From contig OZ038389.1 in the NCBI GenBank assembly GCA_964036045.1, positions 42,841,119 through 42,905,118 on the forward strand: 64,000 nt of DNA. The letters are read 5' to 3'. The position numbers were made by a program, and so were the translations under genes. Below the pieces are notes generated by a model, which did no database searches, was not told the DNA's origin, and saw nothing but the letters and a program-made list of their open reading frames with translations. The DNA comes from Eutreptiella sp. 'Long Island Sound 2002'. Taxonomy: Eukaryota > Euglenozoa > Euglenophyceae > Eutreptiales > Eutreptiaceae. Numbering within the stretch: the stretch's first letter is position 1; the number at the start of each line of letters is the position of its first letter. Below, in pieces: positions 50,500 through 60,438 of the stretch.

Positions 50500-53400
50500 C
50501 CCTGTACCAGGACGACCAGCTCTCGTGGCTTTCGTCACCTGAGCACCATGTGGAATGCCAATGGATCCACCCCGAACGCAATCAGCTCGAGGTGGCCGCG
50601 CTGGACACTGAGCCCACTGGGTCAGCAAACCAGGAGTACGGCGTAATGCCGGAAGGGGCGAACCGAGTGGTCGCGGACCTGGGAGCGTCGGATCTGGCCC
50701 TGGATGCGTTCTCTTCAGGAACCTCCGCCCATCTTCGGGTTTGTGAGAAGTACTGGAGCGCCCAGGACTCCGCGTGGAAGAAGCACTGGGGTCCGCATCA
50801 GGGATTGATGTGGATCCATTGCCCCCGTTGGGACATTCCAAGAGCGATAGCGAAGATTCGCAAGGACCGCTCCAAGGCAGTGCTGGTTGTTCCTATGGGA
50901 TGCACCGAGGAGGAAAGTACCCGACATTGGGTAGCCTCATTGACCAACATGACCTTAAACAAGGTCGTCCTACCGGCTGGAGAGAGTGTCTATCAGGACG
51001 CTAAGGGACAGCCCATGCCACCCCAGAGATGGCCAACGGAATTCCACTATGTGGATGGGGGCCTTGATCAGGCCGACGCCACGGACTTCGTGTGTGTCAA
51101 CCGCATCATAGCGGAGCCATGGCGGCAATGCTTTGCGGTTCCCCCTGTTGACATCGAAGAATCGGAATCGGAAGACCCCCTCACTGAAGAGGAGTGGGAT
51201 CTGGTTCAGGGGTATATGGATCAGCCCTTTCACGACTGGGGAAACCAGCGTGAGGGCAAGGGCCAGGACAGAGCCTGGTGGGAAGTGGACTCGATCGTCT
51301 CTGGTTCCTATGACGGGAACACCTTCGTGCAGAGGGTGCTGGACCACCTATCCAGCCAGGACGAGCCAATCGGGGGTAACCCACCCACCTACGGCGATCT
51401 ATTCCGAGGCAAGACCAGAGATGGCCCTTTGGGCTACCTGGGAAGACCACCTGAGTCGAAAGGGAGCGGAGTAGCTACCCCTCAAGTAAGCTCCGTGGTC
51501 CAGGTGCCCGGAAAAGCCAAGGCGGAGTCCGATGATTGCCCCAAGATTCAGGCATTGAGGGCCAGGCTGAAGCAGAAGTATGGTGATACCTTCTTCAGCG
51601 GTAAGCCTGTGTTTCCCCCACCGGTGCGTGGACCGTATGGCGAGGCCAAGATACGACTGAAGCAGGACCCCCGTGTGTATCGGCACCGGGAGTTTGCCCT
51701 GAGGGGCGAGAGGAAAGAGGCCATGGAGAAGATCCTCCGTGACTTCATCCAGAGAGGCTGGCTCGAGCCGTGCCACTCCGAATGGGCCTCTCCGTGCTTC
51801 GTCGTCCCCAAGAAGGTTGCCGGTGAGTGGCGGCTCGTGGTCGACTACCGCGGCCTAAACGCCCAAACGCAGCACGACAGCTATACGCTGCCCCTCATTG
51901 AGGACATGCTGCAAAAGCAACACCGGCGGAGGATCTTCACGGTGATTGACCTGAAACATGGTTATCATCAGATGCCTCTCGCCGAGGAGTCCCGTGCCTG
52001 CACAGCCATGAGCACCCCACTTGGACCTCTCCAGTGGAAGGTGATGCCCATGGGCGTTACCAACGGCAATGCGGCTTTTCAGCGCATGCTGGAGAACCTG
52101 CTTGAGCCGGTGCGCGACTGTGCGGACCCCTTCGTGGACGACGTGATCATCGCGTCCGGGGACCCCAGTATGAGCTACGAGGAGCTCCTGGAGGCACACG
52201 AGAGGGACGTCACTCGAGTGCTGGACCTTCTGGTTCGGCACAAACTCACGGGCAGCAGTGACAAGGCCACCATTGCGGTAAGCGAGGTGGTCTTCGCTGG
52301 CCACGTAGTCGGGAACGGGCAGCGAAAGCCCATACCTGGCAAGGTGGCTGCGATTGAGCACTGGGAAAAGCCCAAGACGGTCTCTGAGCTACGGGCGTAT
52401 CTGGGGTTCTGCAACTACTACTCGGGGTATATCAAAATGTATGCCGAGTATGCAGCCCCGATGACGACCATGCTCAAGGGCAACCGAGAGGAGACCAAGA
52501 AGGGGTCCAAGAAGGCTCTGGTGTGGACAGCTGAGTCCGACCGTGCCTTTGAGGGGATGAAGCAGGCGCTGCTATCCGCAGTGGGTCTGCACCTCGTGGA
52601 TCCCGACCGAGGGTTCGTCCTGCGCACCGACGCTTCCGACTACGCCATTGGCGCTGTGTTGGAGCAAGTGCTTGACGACGGGAGGCACGTGCCCGTGGCC
52701 TTCTGGAGCCGAGTCCTGGCGGGAGGCCAGAGACGGACGTGGACGCCCCGTGAAAAGGAGGCGTATGCCATCGTCATGGCTCTCAGGAAATGGGCTGGGT
52801 ACATAGCCCTCCCTCCCGTCACCGTCTGCACCGACCATCAGAGTCTGCAGTCGTGGCACAAGGAGCACGTGGACACCCCCTCAGGTCCCGCCTCCCGACG
52901 GGCAAGATGGCATGAGACCTTGGCCAAGTTCGATCTCACGGTTGTGTATATTCCTGGAAAGGATAACACCGTGGCGGACTGTCTCAGCAGGTGGGCCTAT
53001 CCCGCCAGCAAGGGCATGACGGATATCTCTGCCCATGGCGATGAGGCTGAGACCGCTGAAGCCAAGAGGATCATTGAAATGGAGCGCCTGATGGAGGAGG
53101 AGGGTGTAAAATGCTTGGTCGTCATGGCTGCGGATGCCCCCCTCGGCAAGAGGGTGAGCAGAGCGGTCAGTGTACTCGCCCCCGAGGGAGCTGAGTCCGA
53201 CAAGCACCTCTTCCCGGAGTCTTGCCTCCAGGACGACTGGACCGACGATTACGCCAAGTCTAAGGCCTTTGCGGCCGAGTATAGGGCTGTGACCGACCCT
53301 GATGACGGGCAGAAGTGGCCAAAGGGGCTGACTGAGGAAGATGGCAAGCTCTACCGTAATGGTAAGCTGCTAGTACCAGAGTCCCGGGTGCTTGAGCTTT

Positions 53401-54734
53401 GTGAAGCTTGGCACCACCACATGCTGCACCCAGGGGTCAAGAAGCAAGCCCTTGACATGCAGCGTCGGTTCGAGATCGACCATATCGTTCTCTACACCAC
53501 CATCAAGAAGGTCAGGAAGGGTTGCTCGGTCTTTCAGGCCTGCAATCCCGATAACCGGAACGTCAAGGGGGAACCCCAATGGACCCCGGTTCCTGACCAG
53601 CCCATGGAGAGCGTGGCCATGGACGTCTTCTCCATGCCCGAAGTGCACATTGGCAAGGAGACCTTTGACTGTGTGGTTCTCTGTGTGGACCGCCACAGCG
53701 GCTACGTTGTAGCTGTTCCGGCACGCAAAAAGGGGTTGCTTGCCAAGGAAGTGGCAGTCATGATGATTCGTCATTGGCTGACCGTCTTTGACATCCCCCG
53801 CACCATTTGCAGTGACCAAGGGCCCCAGTTTACTGGTGGCTGGTTCAAGGCTATGTGTTCCCTCATGGGAATACGTCATGCCAAAAGCGTCGCCTATCTC
53901 AGCCGGTCTAACGGCCGTGCTGAAGTGGCTGGACGGCAGCTGTTCGAGAAGCTGCGCAAGATCCACATCACCAATCCACGTCGGAACTGGTTTGAGGAGA
54001 TGTGGCCTGCTCTGAAGGCCCATCATGACACCCCCACTCCGGGCGGTTTGTCCCCTCACCAGATTCTGTTCGGCAGGGACCCCCTGGGTAGGGGACTCCC
54101 CTTGTCTGGTGATGGCATGGCTATGGATGCCAAGGAATTCTTCGCGCGGCAAGAGCAAACGGCGCGGGACATCCGCCAGCAGCTCGAGAAGGAGCATGCT
54201 GAGCGTCAGAAGTCCGCCCCGAGCTCGGCAGCGCAAAAGTTCAGGGTGGGAGACCCGGTGTGGGTGATCAGACCCCGCCCCATGGGCACCCACCGCACCA
54301 AGACCTGGTTCACACCCGGCGAGGTGGTCCGCAGGATTGGTGAGGACACCTACCGCATCAAGGTGGGTCACGGACAGTTCCGGGAGCGCCACGAGAGTCA
54401 ACTCCGTGTGCGGGAACCCGACCTCCGTGGCCAACATGTGTCCCTGAGCTATGCCGCACATGAGGCTGATTCGGACGACGACTATGCTGAGCAGGACGAC
54501 TATACAGTCGAGAAGATCCTTGCTCAGCGTCCGAAAGCCTCGGCACCCGGAGGTCTGGAGTTCAAGGTTCGTTGGCGAGGCTATGGGCCGTCCCACGACA
54601 CCTGGGAACCCGTTTCCTCGTTCGTGCCGCGGGTCAATACTCCCTTCATGGAGTACATCCGCAAGCACAAGACCAAGATCCACGTTTCAGACTTGGCAGC
54701 ACTCACCCGGGCGATTGCAGCCAGGGATGCCTGA
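50496..54734 (+). CDS. Element C pol: MTase-like remnant, RT, RNase H, integrase, chromodomain
   Basis: 1,412 codons, uninterrupted. Residues about 65-170 align with the NPPF module, but the motif reads HCPRW (108-112). RT (about 400-590) has WRLVVDYRGLNAQT, TVIDLKHGYHQMPL and FVDD at 546-549. RNase H has D712 (LRTDASDYAIGAVLEQ). Integrase has an HHCC-like region (HHHMLHPGVKK...KGCSVFQAC) and D1043, D1107 and E1143, an exact DX35E. The GDPVWVI domain and a chromodomain (about 1336-1380, YTVEKILAQR...WEPVSSF) follow. All catalytic residues of RT, RNase H and integrase are present, so this is the best-preserved pol in the window. Confidence 0.95.
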   Translation: MTLYQDDQLSWLSSPEHHVECQWIHPERNQLEVAALDTEPTGSANQEYGVMPEGANRVVADLGASDLALDAFSSGTSAHLRVCEKYWSAQDSAWKKHWGPHQGLMWIHCPRWDIPRAIAKIRKDRSKAVLVVPMGCTEEESTRHWVASLTNMTLNKVVLPAGESVYQDAKGQPMPPQRWPTEFHYVDGGLDQADATDFVCVNRIIAEPWRQCFAVPPVDIEESESEDPLTEEEWDLVQGYMDQPFHDWGNQREGKGQDRAWWEVDSIVSGSYDGNTFVQRVLDHLSSQDEPIGGNPPTYGDLFRGKTRDGPLGYLGRPPESKGSGVATPQVSSVVQVPGKAKAESDDCPKIQALRARLKQKYGDTFFSGKPVFPPPVRGPYGEAKIRLKQDPRVYRHREFALRGERKEAMEKILRDFIQRGWLEPCHSEWASPCFVVPKKVAGEWRLVVDYRGLNAQTQHDSYTLPLIEDMLQKQHRRRIFTVIDLKHGYHQMPLAEESRACTAMSTPLGPLQWKVMPMGVTNGNAAFQRMLENLLEPVRDCADPFVDDVIIASGDPSMSYEELLEAHERDVTRVLDLLVRHKLTGSSDKATIAVSEVVFAGHVVGNGQRKPIPGKVAAIEHWEKPKTVSELRAYLGFCNYYSGYIKMYAEYAAPMTTMLKGNREETKKGSKKALVWTAESDRAFEGMKQALLSAVGLHLVDPDRGFVLRTDASDYAIGAVLEQVLDDGRHVPVAFWSRVLAGGQRRTWTPREKEAYAIVMALRKWAGYIALPPVTVCTDHQSLQSWHKEHVDTPSGPASRRARWHETLAKFDLTVVYIPGKDNTVADCLSRWAYPASKGMTDISAHGDEAETAEAKRIIEMERLMEEEGVKCLVVMAADAPLGKRVSRAVSVLAPEGAESDKHLFPESCLQDDWTDDYAKSKAFAAEYRAVTDPDDGQKWPKGLTEEDGKLYRNGKLLVPESRVLELCEAWHHHMLHPGVKKQALDMQRRFEIDHIVLYTTIKKVRKGCSVFQACNPDNRNVKGEPQWTPVPDQPMESVAMDVFSMPEVHIGKETFDCVVLCVDRHSGYVVAVPARKKGLLAKEVAVMMIRHWLTVFDIPRTICSDQGPQFTGGWFKAMCSLMGIRHAKSVAYLSRSNGRAEVAGRQLFEKLRKIHITNPRRNWFEEMWPALKAHHDTPTPGGLSPHQILFGRDPLGRGLPLSGDGMAMDAKEFFARQEQTARDIRQQLEKEHAERQKSAPSSAAQKFRVGDPVWVIRPRPMGTHRTKTWFTPGEVVRRIGEDTYRIKVGHGQFRERHESQLRVREPDLRGQHVSLSYAAHEADSDDDYAEQDDYTVEKILAQRPKASAPGGLEFKVRWRGYGPSHDTWEPVSSFVPRVNTPFMEYIRKHKTKIHVSDLAALTRAIAARDA

Positions 54735-56222
54735 TCAGCGCCCTGAGCTCTCCCCTGATGTGTTTTCAGCGCTTGTGAGGTCGACGGATCGTCCCTTACT
54801 TGCTTGCTCTCTTCCATCTTTCGGTGACCTGCCATCAGAGTGACCATATACCCCCCCCTGCTGAATCCAGAGCAGGATGGCCCCTCTCTTCTTCTATTCG
54901 TCACTTCCCCCCTGCTGAATCCTTGGGAAACCAGGTAGGGCGACTGACCTTCATATTTCTGAGCTCTTGGGGCCTTGAAGCCCATACGACGTTGCGCAAC
55001 GGATGCCGCTGTCATCGGCATTGCGATTTCTTTCGGTGTGTGGTCTGGTTCCATGGCACTTGCGGAATCCAGACCAGTCGACGTGTGTCTCGAGACTATA
55101 TATGGCCTGCACTCAGGCGTTATCCTGTCCACCCTCCTGCATTTGCCTTATCCTGACCTTGGCGTGGTTTGGCACTCTGTCCAGAGTGTCTTTACACGCC
55201 TGTTTACCTAATTATTGCTTGTTTTCTCTGTTCCCCAGGATATGTGCATTTGTATGTTACGATTGTCAGCCCATCACCGACAGATGGACTGTTTTCTCCC
55301 CCCCAGGGGATGCGAATCGCAATACAGAGACGCCCTGAGTCGCCGTTTACATGTTCATACACAGGGTCCAGCCTGGACCAGTACCGCATTACATATTCTT
55401 CTGTTTGAGTGCCTGTGATACCGTGTTGCCCTATTCGCTGTGATGTGGAGATCCTGATGGCGCCAGGCGGGAAGCCCAGTTGCCTGACTACACTCCCAGC
55501 GGTCCGCCACTGTCAGTCCCAGTGTGAGCCTACCGATTCGCAGACGCACTTGCAGTCGGATGGCGGCCTCCGGTGCTCCTGACCTCGGTCAGTCTGCCTG
55601 GGAAACTGGTGGTTCGAGGAGTCGACGACTCCGCCCACACTGCATGAGGACTCCCTCATGTATGGCCTTCGTGGTAATAGGGCGAGGGAAAAGACGGCCT
55701 TGATGCCCGATCCCTTAAGGAGGAGCTCCCTTAAGATCCGTTAAGGAGTTCGGCTGTACCACTCTGGACTCGCGTCGTATGGATATGGACATGGTGCGCC
55801 CGAGGAAGGACCCGTGGGGACTCTCTGCAGTCGGCGGGCCTTGGGAAGCTTGGGGTAGCCTGATGGATCTTTGTGGTCGCTCTCGACCTGTGGGACCACC
55901 TCGGTCGTCGCGTGACGCCTATGTTGGTCGTGTATGCCACTGCCACTGTGGTGGTGACCGTAGCAGCCGGCACCCGGTGCGCCTGGTATGGGTTAACGGG
56001 TCCTTTGGATGCCGAACAATCGCCGCCAGGACCCGGGACTTGATACTTGATACTATACTTGAAGTTACAAGACCCTACAGCACTATACCTGTCTTACTGT
56101 GGAGTTTGGAGCCTAACCTGCGAATCAACCTGAAGTGAGGATGTGACACCCCCCTTCAGGAGATGGTCCTGGGTACCCGCTGCCATGCGTGGTGTTATCG
56201 AGCCCCCCCCAGGGTTTGCTCT
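54735..56222. other. Element C 3' non-coding region
   Basis: 1.5 kb with no recognised gene. Includes a hairpin at 55,714-55,735 (CTTAAGG/CCTTAAG). Confidence 0.6.
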
Positions 56223-56233
56223 AAGGAGGGGGG
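56223..56233 (+). other. Element C polypurine tract
   Basis: AAGGAGGGGGG directly abutting the 3' LTR, the expected primer for plus-strand DNA synthesis. Confidence 0.9.
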
Positions 56234-59200
56234 TGAAGCGGTACCCAGAACCCCATGGCTAGGTTAGGGCATACAACCGGTCTCCGGTCCACTAACCCTA
56301 TGTACGGAAGGGAAGACCGGTCTCCGGTCCACTAACCCCATGTACGGAAGGCGCCCGTTGACGCCCGGTGCGAGCCCGGCGGGAGCGTGTTCCGTGCCGT
56401 AAAGCCCCGCATCGGCAACCGATGCACCGCCAGCGGAGATTTATATATCAGAATATCAGGAATCAACGGGGTTTTATTCTCATATTGTTTCCGTCAATTT
56501 TTTACGCTTCCATTCTGGTATTCACTGTTTTGACTGCTGGCGGTTGGATCGCGACTTTACCGTAACCGCCAGTTTAACTGTTTATAATGGAAATTTTAGC
56601 GCTATCCGTGACGAAGGCTCTAAAGTCTTCAGGAATTGCGTTGATGCATCCGCAATTTTCACATTCTACACTCGCAACCTTAATCCGAATTTTTCAGAAT
56701 GTCGAAATCGGATTTTCGACTTCGACATCCCCGCACTTGATTTGACCTCTTTCGAGTGGACCTACGTGCTTCCCTCTGCACGAATCAACTTTCCTTTTAT
56801 CCTGCCCTCCATTTGTCTTAAAGATATGGGCAAAACAAAGTTGATTCGTGAGGCCACTTGTGAAGGTCATATCTCGTGTTGCTTGCGAGGAATGGAAATA
56901 AGGAAACGTGGGATGTATTCACAATACTCCCGACGTAATTTAGGAAGCATCATTTGCCTTGCGTCTCCACACGTGCGCGCTAGTGTAATGGATCATGGTC
57001 AAGAGGGTAGAGTTTGCGTTGTAACTCTATGGCCATGATATTGCGTGCGTTAAGATAACTTTCGAGTGTAGCGCGCGAGTGTTGGTGTTGCATAGGAACT
57101 CTCCTTGAGTTCCTATGAGCGATTGACACAAAGTTATGCCCTTGGAGGGGCATGACATATCGTGGGGGGAGCTACCTTTTTGGGCAATATGGAGTATGTG
57201 CCTTGGGTTGTGTTGCGTGCCCATTTGGCGGGTCCATCGCTCCAAGCCAAACCCGCCAATGGACCTCATATTGTGCAAGCCCCTTCTCCATACTCCCTAC
57301 GATCAATTGCAAGCCTAACCTTCGTGAAGGGAAGCTTGCGTGGCGATCCCGAAGCGATGCGTTGGGAGCAAGGTGTGTGTTTTGCAATTTTCCATAATTT
57401 CATGTGCCCACTTGGGAAGTAGCGCTCGTGACCTTTCAAAGCGCCCCAAGTGGAGCACATATGTGGAATCGAAGGTCATTGGTGTCAAGTCGTTATGTTT
57501 AGAAGGATTAGTTGATTGCACGATCCAAGCCGAAGATATTATAATATAATTGTGCACCTTTCAAGGCACTTTTGTGTATCTTGGTGCCAATTTCGCCGTT
57601 TTTGGCCCGTCATGATGTCAAGTGGCGACCGTGTATTCCAACGTTGCGCTCAATTGACATCATGACCCTAGTATGATATGAGGGTACATACATCGGTGCC
57701 CAACATATCTTGGACCCGGCGAATAACTCCTCTTGAACTTGGCACACCGTGGCCGCCATGTTGGCGATTTGGGACTATCCCAAATCATGGGCTCACTTGG
57801 CGACCCTGCCATTCCCAAAACTGGAGGAGTTGGGCGACGCCGTTAGATATGTTGGACACATATGACTTGATACCAATCCTATGGCACACTCCGGTCCAAG
57901 TCGGGCATGTGCCTCATTTGCCCCAACCATGAGTGTGCGCATTTTTGGCCATTTTGAGCAATTTTCCACTTTTGCTGCCCGTCGTGCACTATGTTCAGCC
58001 TACCCGTGCACGCCGGACGCATGGACCAATGGACCATTTATGACGTGGGTGTTATGCATATTGGTCCCCATGGTTCACACACCACGTGGGCGAAGCGGAG
58101 CAACCTTCGTTAAGGCGCTAGCCCAAAGTGAGTGTGGGGAATTTTGCCATATTGGCATTTGTGGACCCAATTGGGATCGTCACTACGCCAAGTGGCATGG
58201 AGATCTTTGAGAGCCAAGGGCATGGGAGTCTTCGTTGGACTCCCGATGGATCGCGTATGGGATGGCGGATCCGATCTCCAAGCCGGCGAGGAGATATACC
58301 ATTGAGAGCACCCCAAAATTTGGCTCATTTCGAGCAGCCAAAATGACCCCATTTTGGGACCCCAATTTCCCCCTTCCGTGTGGTCAATTGGCGGCCCCAT
58401 TCCTCTATGCCCATAGGAAGCCCGGACCTAATTTCAAGTTGTACACTCAGATATAAGTCCTAGGTCCTGCCTCCTACCCTGTGTGCCAATGGCGTTGCCC
58501 TGGCCGGGCGAGCCACGCGTGGGAATGACGCCAATTTTGGTGATTTTGGCATCATGACCCCACTTGACGAACCCGTGGTGCCCTGATGCCGGGACCTCAG
58601 AGGGAACCAGGTTGGGTGAGGGTTCCAGGGAGTTCAAACCCGAAGGGCATAGGGTCGGTTGCCTCATCCCTACCTCTGACGGGTCCGGACGAGGGGTCAA
58701 TTTTGGGGATTTTTGGGTTAATATCAGCTTGGGCTGAAACAGCCCATTTTCAGCTACCAACTCCTAGGGAATATTGGCGGGGCCATATCTCTGGCTCAGA
58801 GAGGAGTTGTGACCCGCCGTTAAGGGAGCATAGGGAGCCACCATCGGTTGGCCTTGGAACCCCTTGGTTCCCAGGAACTCGCCTGTGGCTGGGCGGGACA
58901 CCTCCCCTATTGGCAGGGTTTCAGGGTCCGGACTGAGCAGGGCATGGGTTGTGTTTGAGCCCCCGCCCCCACCAGCCACTGAGAGGGTCGGACCTGGGAT
59001 TGGGATACGAGTTGGGATAGACTGTCTATTGTCCTGTGATGCGCTTACTCCAGTCCAGTCTCAACCCCATGTGTACATATCCTGATGTGTTGCTGTACAT
59101 ACTTTCGTTGCCTTGTTGCAGAGTGGCAAGGATCCTGAAACGCTTTGTCACATGACACGAGCGTATTGATGCCCTTGTGAGCGTAGTGCTTTGCCTGCCT

Positions 59201-59258
59201 GCTCACCTGTGCGTGTCACCGCAGCGTCCCGTGGCCGGCCCCCCACGCGAACGCGTCA
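56234..59258 (+). repeat. Element C 3' LTR
   Basis: 3,025 bp, differing from the 5' LTR at about 45 positions including one single-base indel near 57,842. Followed by CTGG, the target duplication. Confidence 0.96.
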
Positions 59259-59539
59259 CTGGAATTTGATCCTCCAGCGTTCCTGGGACTCCTGGATTTG
59301 AGTGTCCAACTTGGCGGAGACGGCCTGCTCGATGACGTTCTGGAGCAGCAGGTCAATTTCCGCAGGCGTAGGTGTCATTCTGGCGGGCATCTCTCCCGGA
59401 CCACTTGCGATCGGCGGATCTCGATGCACTTGCATGCTTTCCTTGGATGGGAGACGGATGTCGTCCTCCTGACTCGATGAGTCTCCACCCAAGGAGCTGT
59501 ACACTCGGCTGGGACCAGCGCCCGGTGAAGGGCCGCTTG
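59259..59539 (-). pseudogene. Element B upstream ORF, 5' part
   Basis: 94 codons on the minus strand, between C and D. Contains acidic/polar sequence and a helical stretch (EIDLLLQNVIEQAVSAKL). It ends IKFQ at the C insertion point and continues at 41,981 downward. On its other side it runs directly into the D LTR at 59,540, so its true start lies beyond the window. Confidence 0.7.
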
Positions 59540-60337
59540 GAGTAAGAAAAAGTGCTTTTCCATTGCTTTGAGGCATACTCTAGTTGTATTAGAGATGCAC
59601 TGAGCATCCATGCATTTTTATCTTAGTATTGGTCCCACCAAAACTGGTGATAACACATTTTGACCTATGGAACCAAACACCCAATCAGGATATGGAGTGG
59701 ACCCCTTAATCCCCTTTCAATGTGAAGCTATTCATCTTTTCCTGAGTTGACTGAGCACTGACATACCTAAAGTAGAGCCTATGAATTTATCTATGTTTTT
59801 CCATGAATTCTTAGCTATCCTAGTGGTATGCACCCTAGGGGGCTGGGCACCTCTTTTTGAGAGGTCCTGGGTTCAATTCCCGGTCAGCCTAGCTAAGTAG
59901 GAAGATCCCATGTGACATGGCAGTGACCTCATCGCCACATACCATGCCACCTCAGCACATATGGGACCGAAAACAAAGAGTGCACATCTCCTGAGATGGC
60001 ACTATGGAGAGAGAGTGACCTTGAGGCAGTTTTCTAACTCTTTTCCAAGAACATTTCAGCTATCTTTGTGAATATGCATTCATTTGTGACCTGAGTTGCA
60101 GTTTCTGTGAATATCCAATGATCTTTCACTGTTTACACTGCAGCCCTTCATGCTTTGATCCTGAATTACCTTCTCCTTGCACACTTCTGGCTTGGGCTAT
60201 CCTGGATTGACTTGGACTTACTGTATTTCAACAAACAAAAGCTTTTCATCTCCCAAAACAAGCAGCAGGACACCCTACAGCAACAGCAAGCAGCAGGAGA
60301 AGCAAAAACACAGTGCTGAAAACACTATAAACTTTTC
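59540..60337 (+). repeat. Element D 5' LTR
   Basis: 798 bp, set by the GAGTAAGAAAAAGTG start shared with A and by the primer-binding site at its end. The partner LTR is outside the window, so both ends are inferred. Confidence 0.7.
59811..59893 (+). repeat. tRNA-like module inside the D LTR
   Basis: CTAGTGGTATGCACCC (A-box-like) and GGGTTCAATTCCCGG (B box with paired T stem) in the sense of element D. The anticodon-like CCTCTTTTTGAGAGG arm pairs well. Acceptor stem unclear. Confidence 0.6.
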
Positions 60338-60352
60338 TGGTAGCAGAAGGCA
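60338..60352 (+). other. Element D primer-binding site
   Basis: TGGTAGCAGAAGGCA immediately after the LTR; same start as in element A, resembling the initiator-Met tRNA site with one change. Confidence 0.65.
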
Positions 60353-60438
60353 GCCTGTCTCTGCGCACCGGCAGCAAACCCGTGCCGTACATCCAGTGCG
60401 CCGAGTACGGGCAAATATAAGCTGAAGGGTGAAAGAAG

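Larger units (their letters stand above)
41986..59258 (+). mobile_element. Element C: 17.3-kb chromovirus with 3-kb LTRs
   Basis: LTRs 41,986-45,011 (3,026 bp) and 56,234-59,258 (3,025 bp), both TG...CA, about 98.5% identical by eye count. CTGG flanks both ends (41,982-41,985 and 59,259-59,262), a 4-bp target duplication. A polypurine tract (AAGGAGGGGGG) ends at 56,233. The internal 11.2 kb encodes gag, protease, MTase-like domain, RT, RNase H, integrase and chromodomain on the plus strand. Integrase, RT and RNase H catalytic residues are intact; two single-base frame breaks remain. No primer-binding site starting TGG follows the 5' LTR. Confidence 0.96.

Noticed and set aside
53370-54683. 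437-codon minus ORF opposite C integrase
   Set aside because: Antisense of a clearly conserved integrase; no family resemblance of its own.
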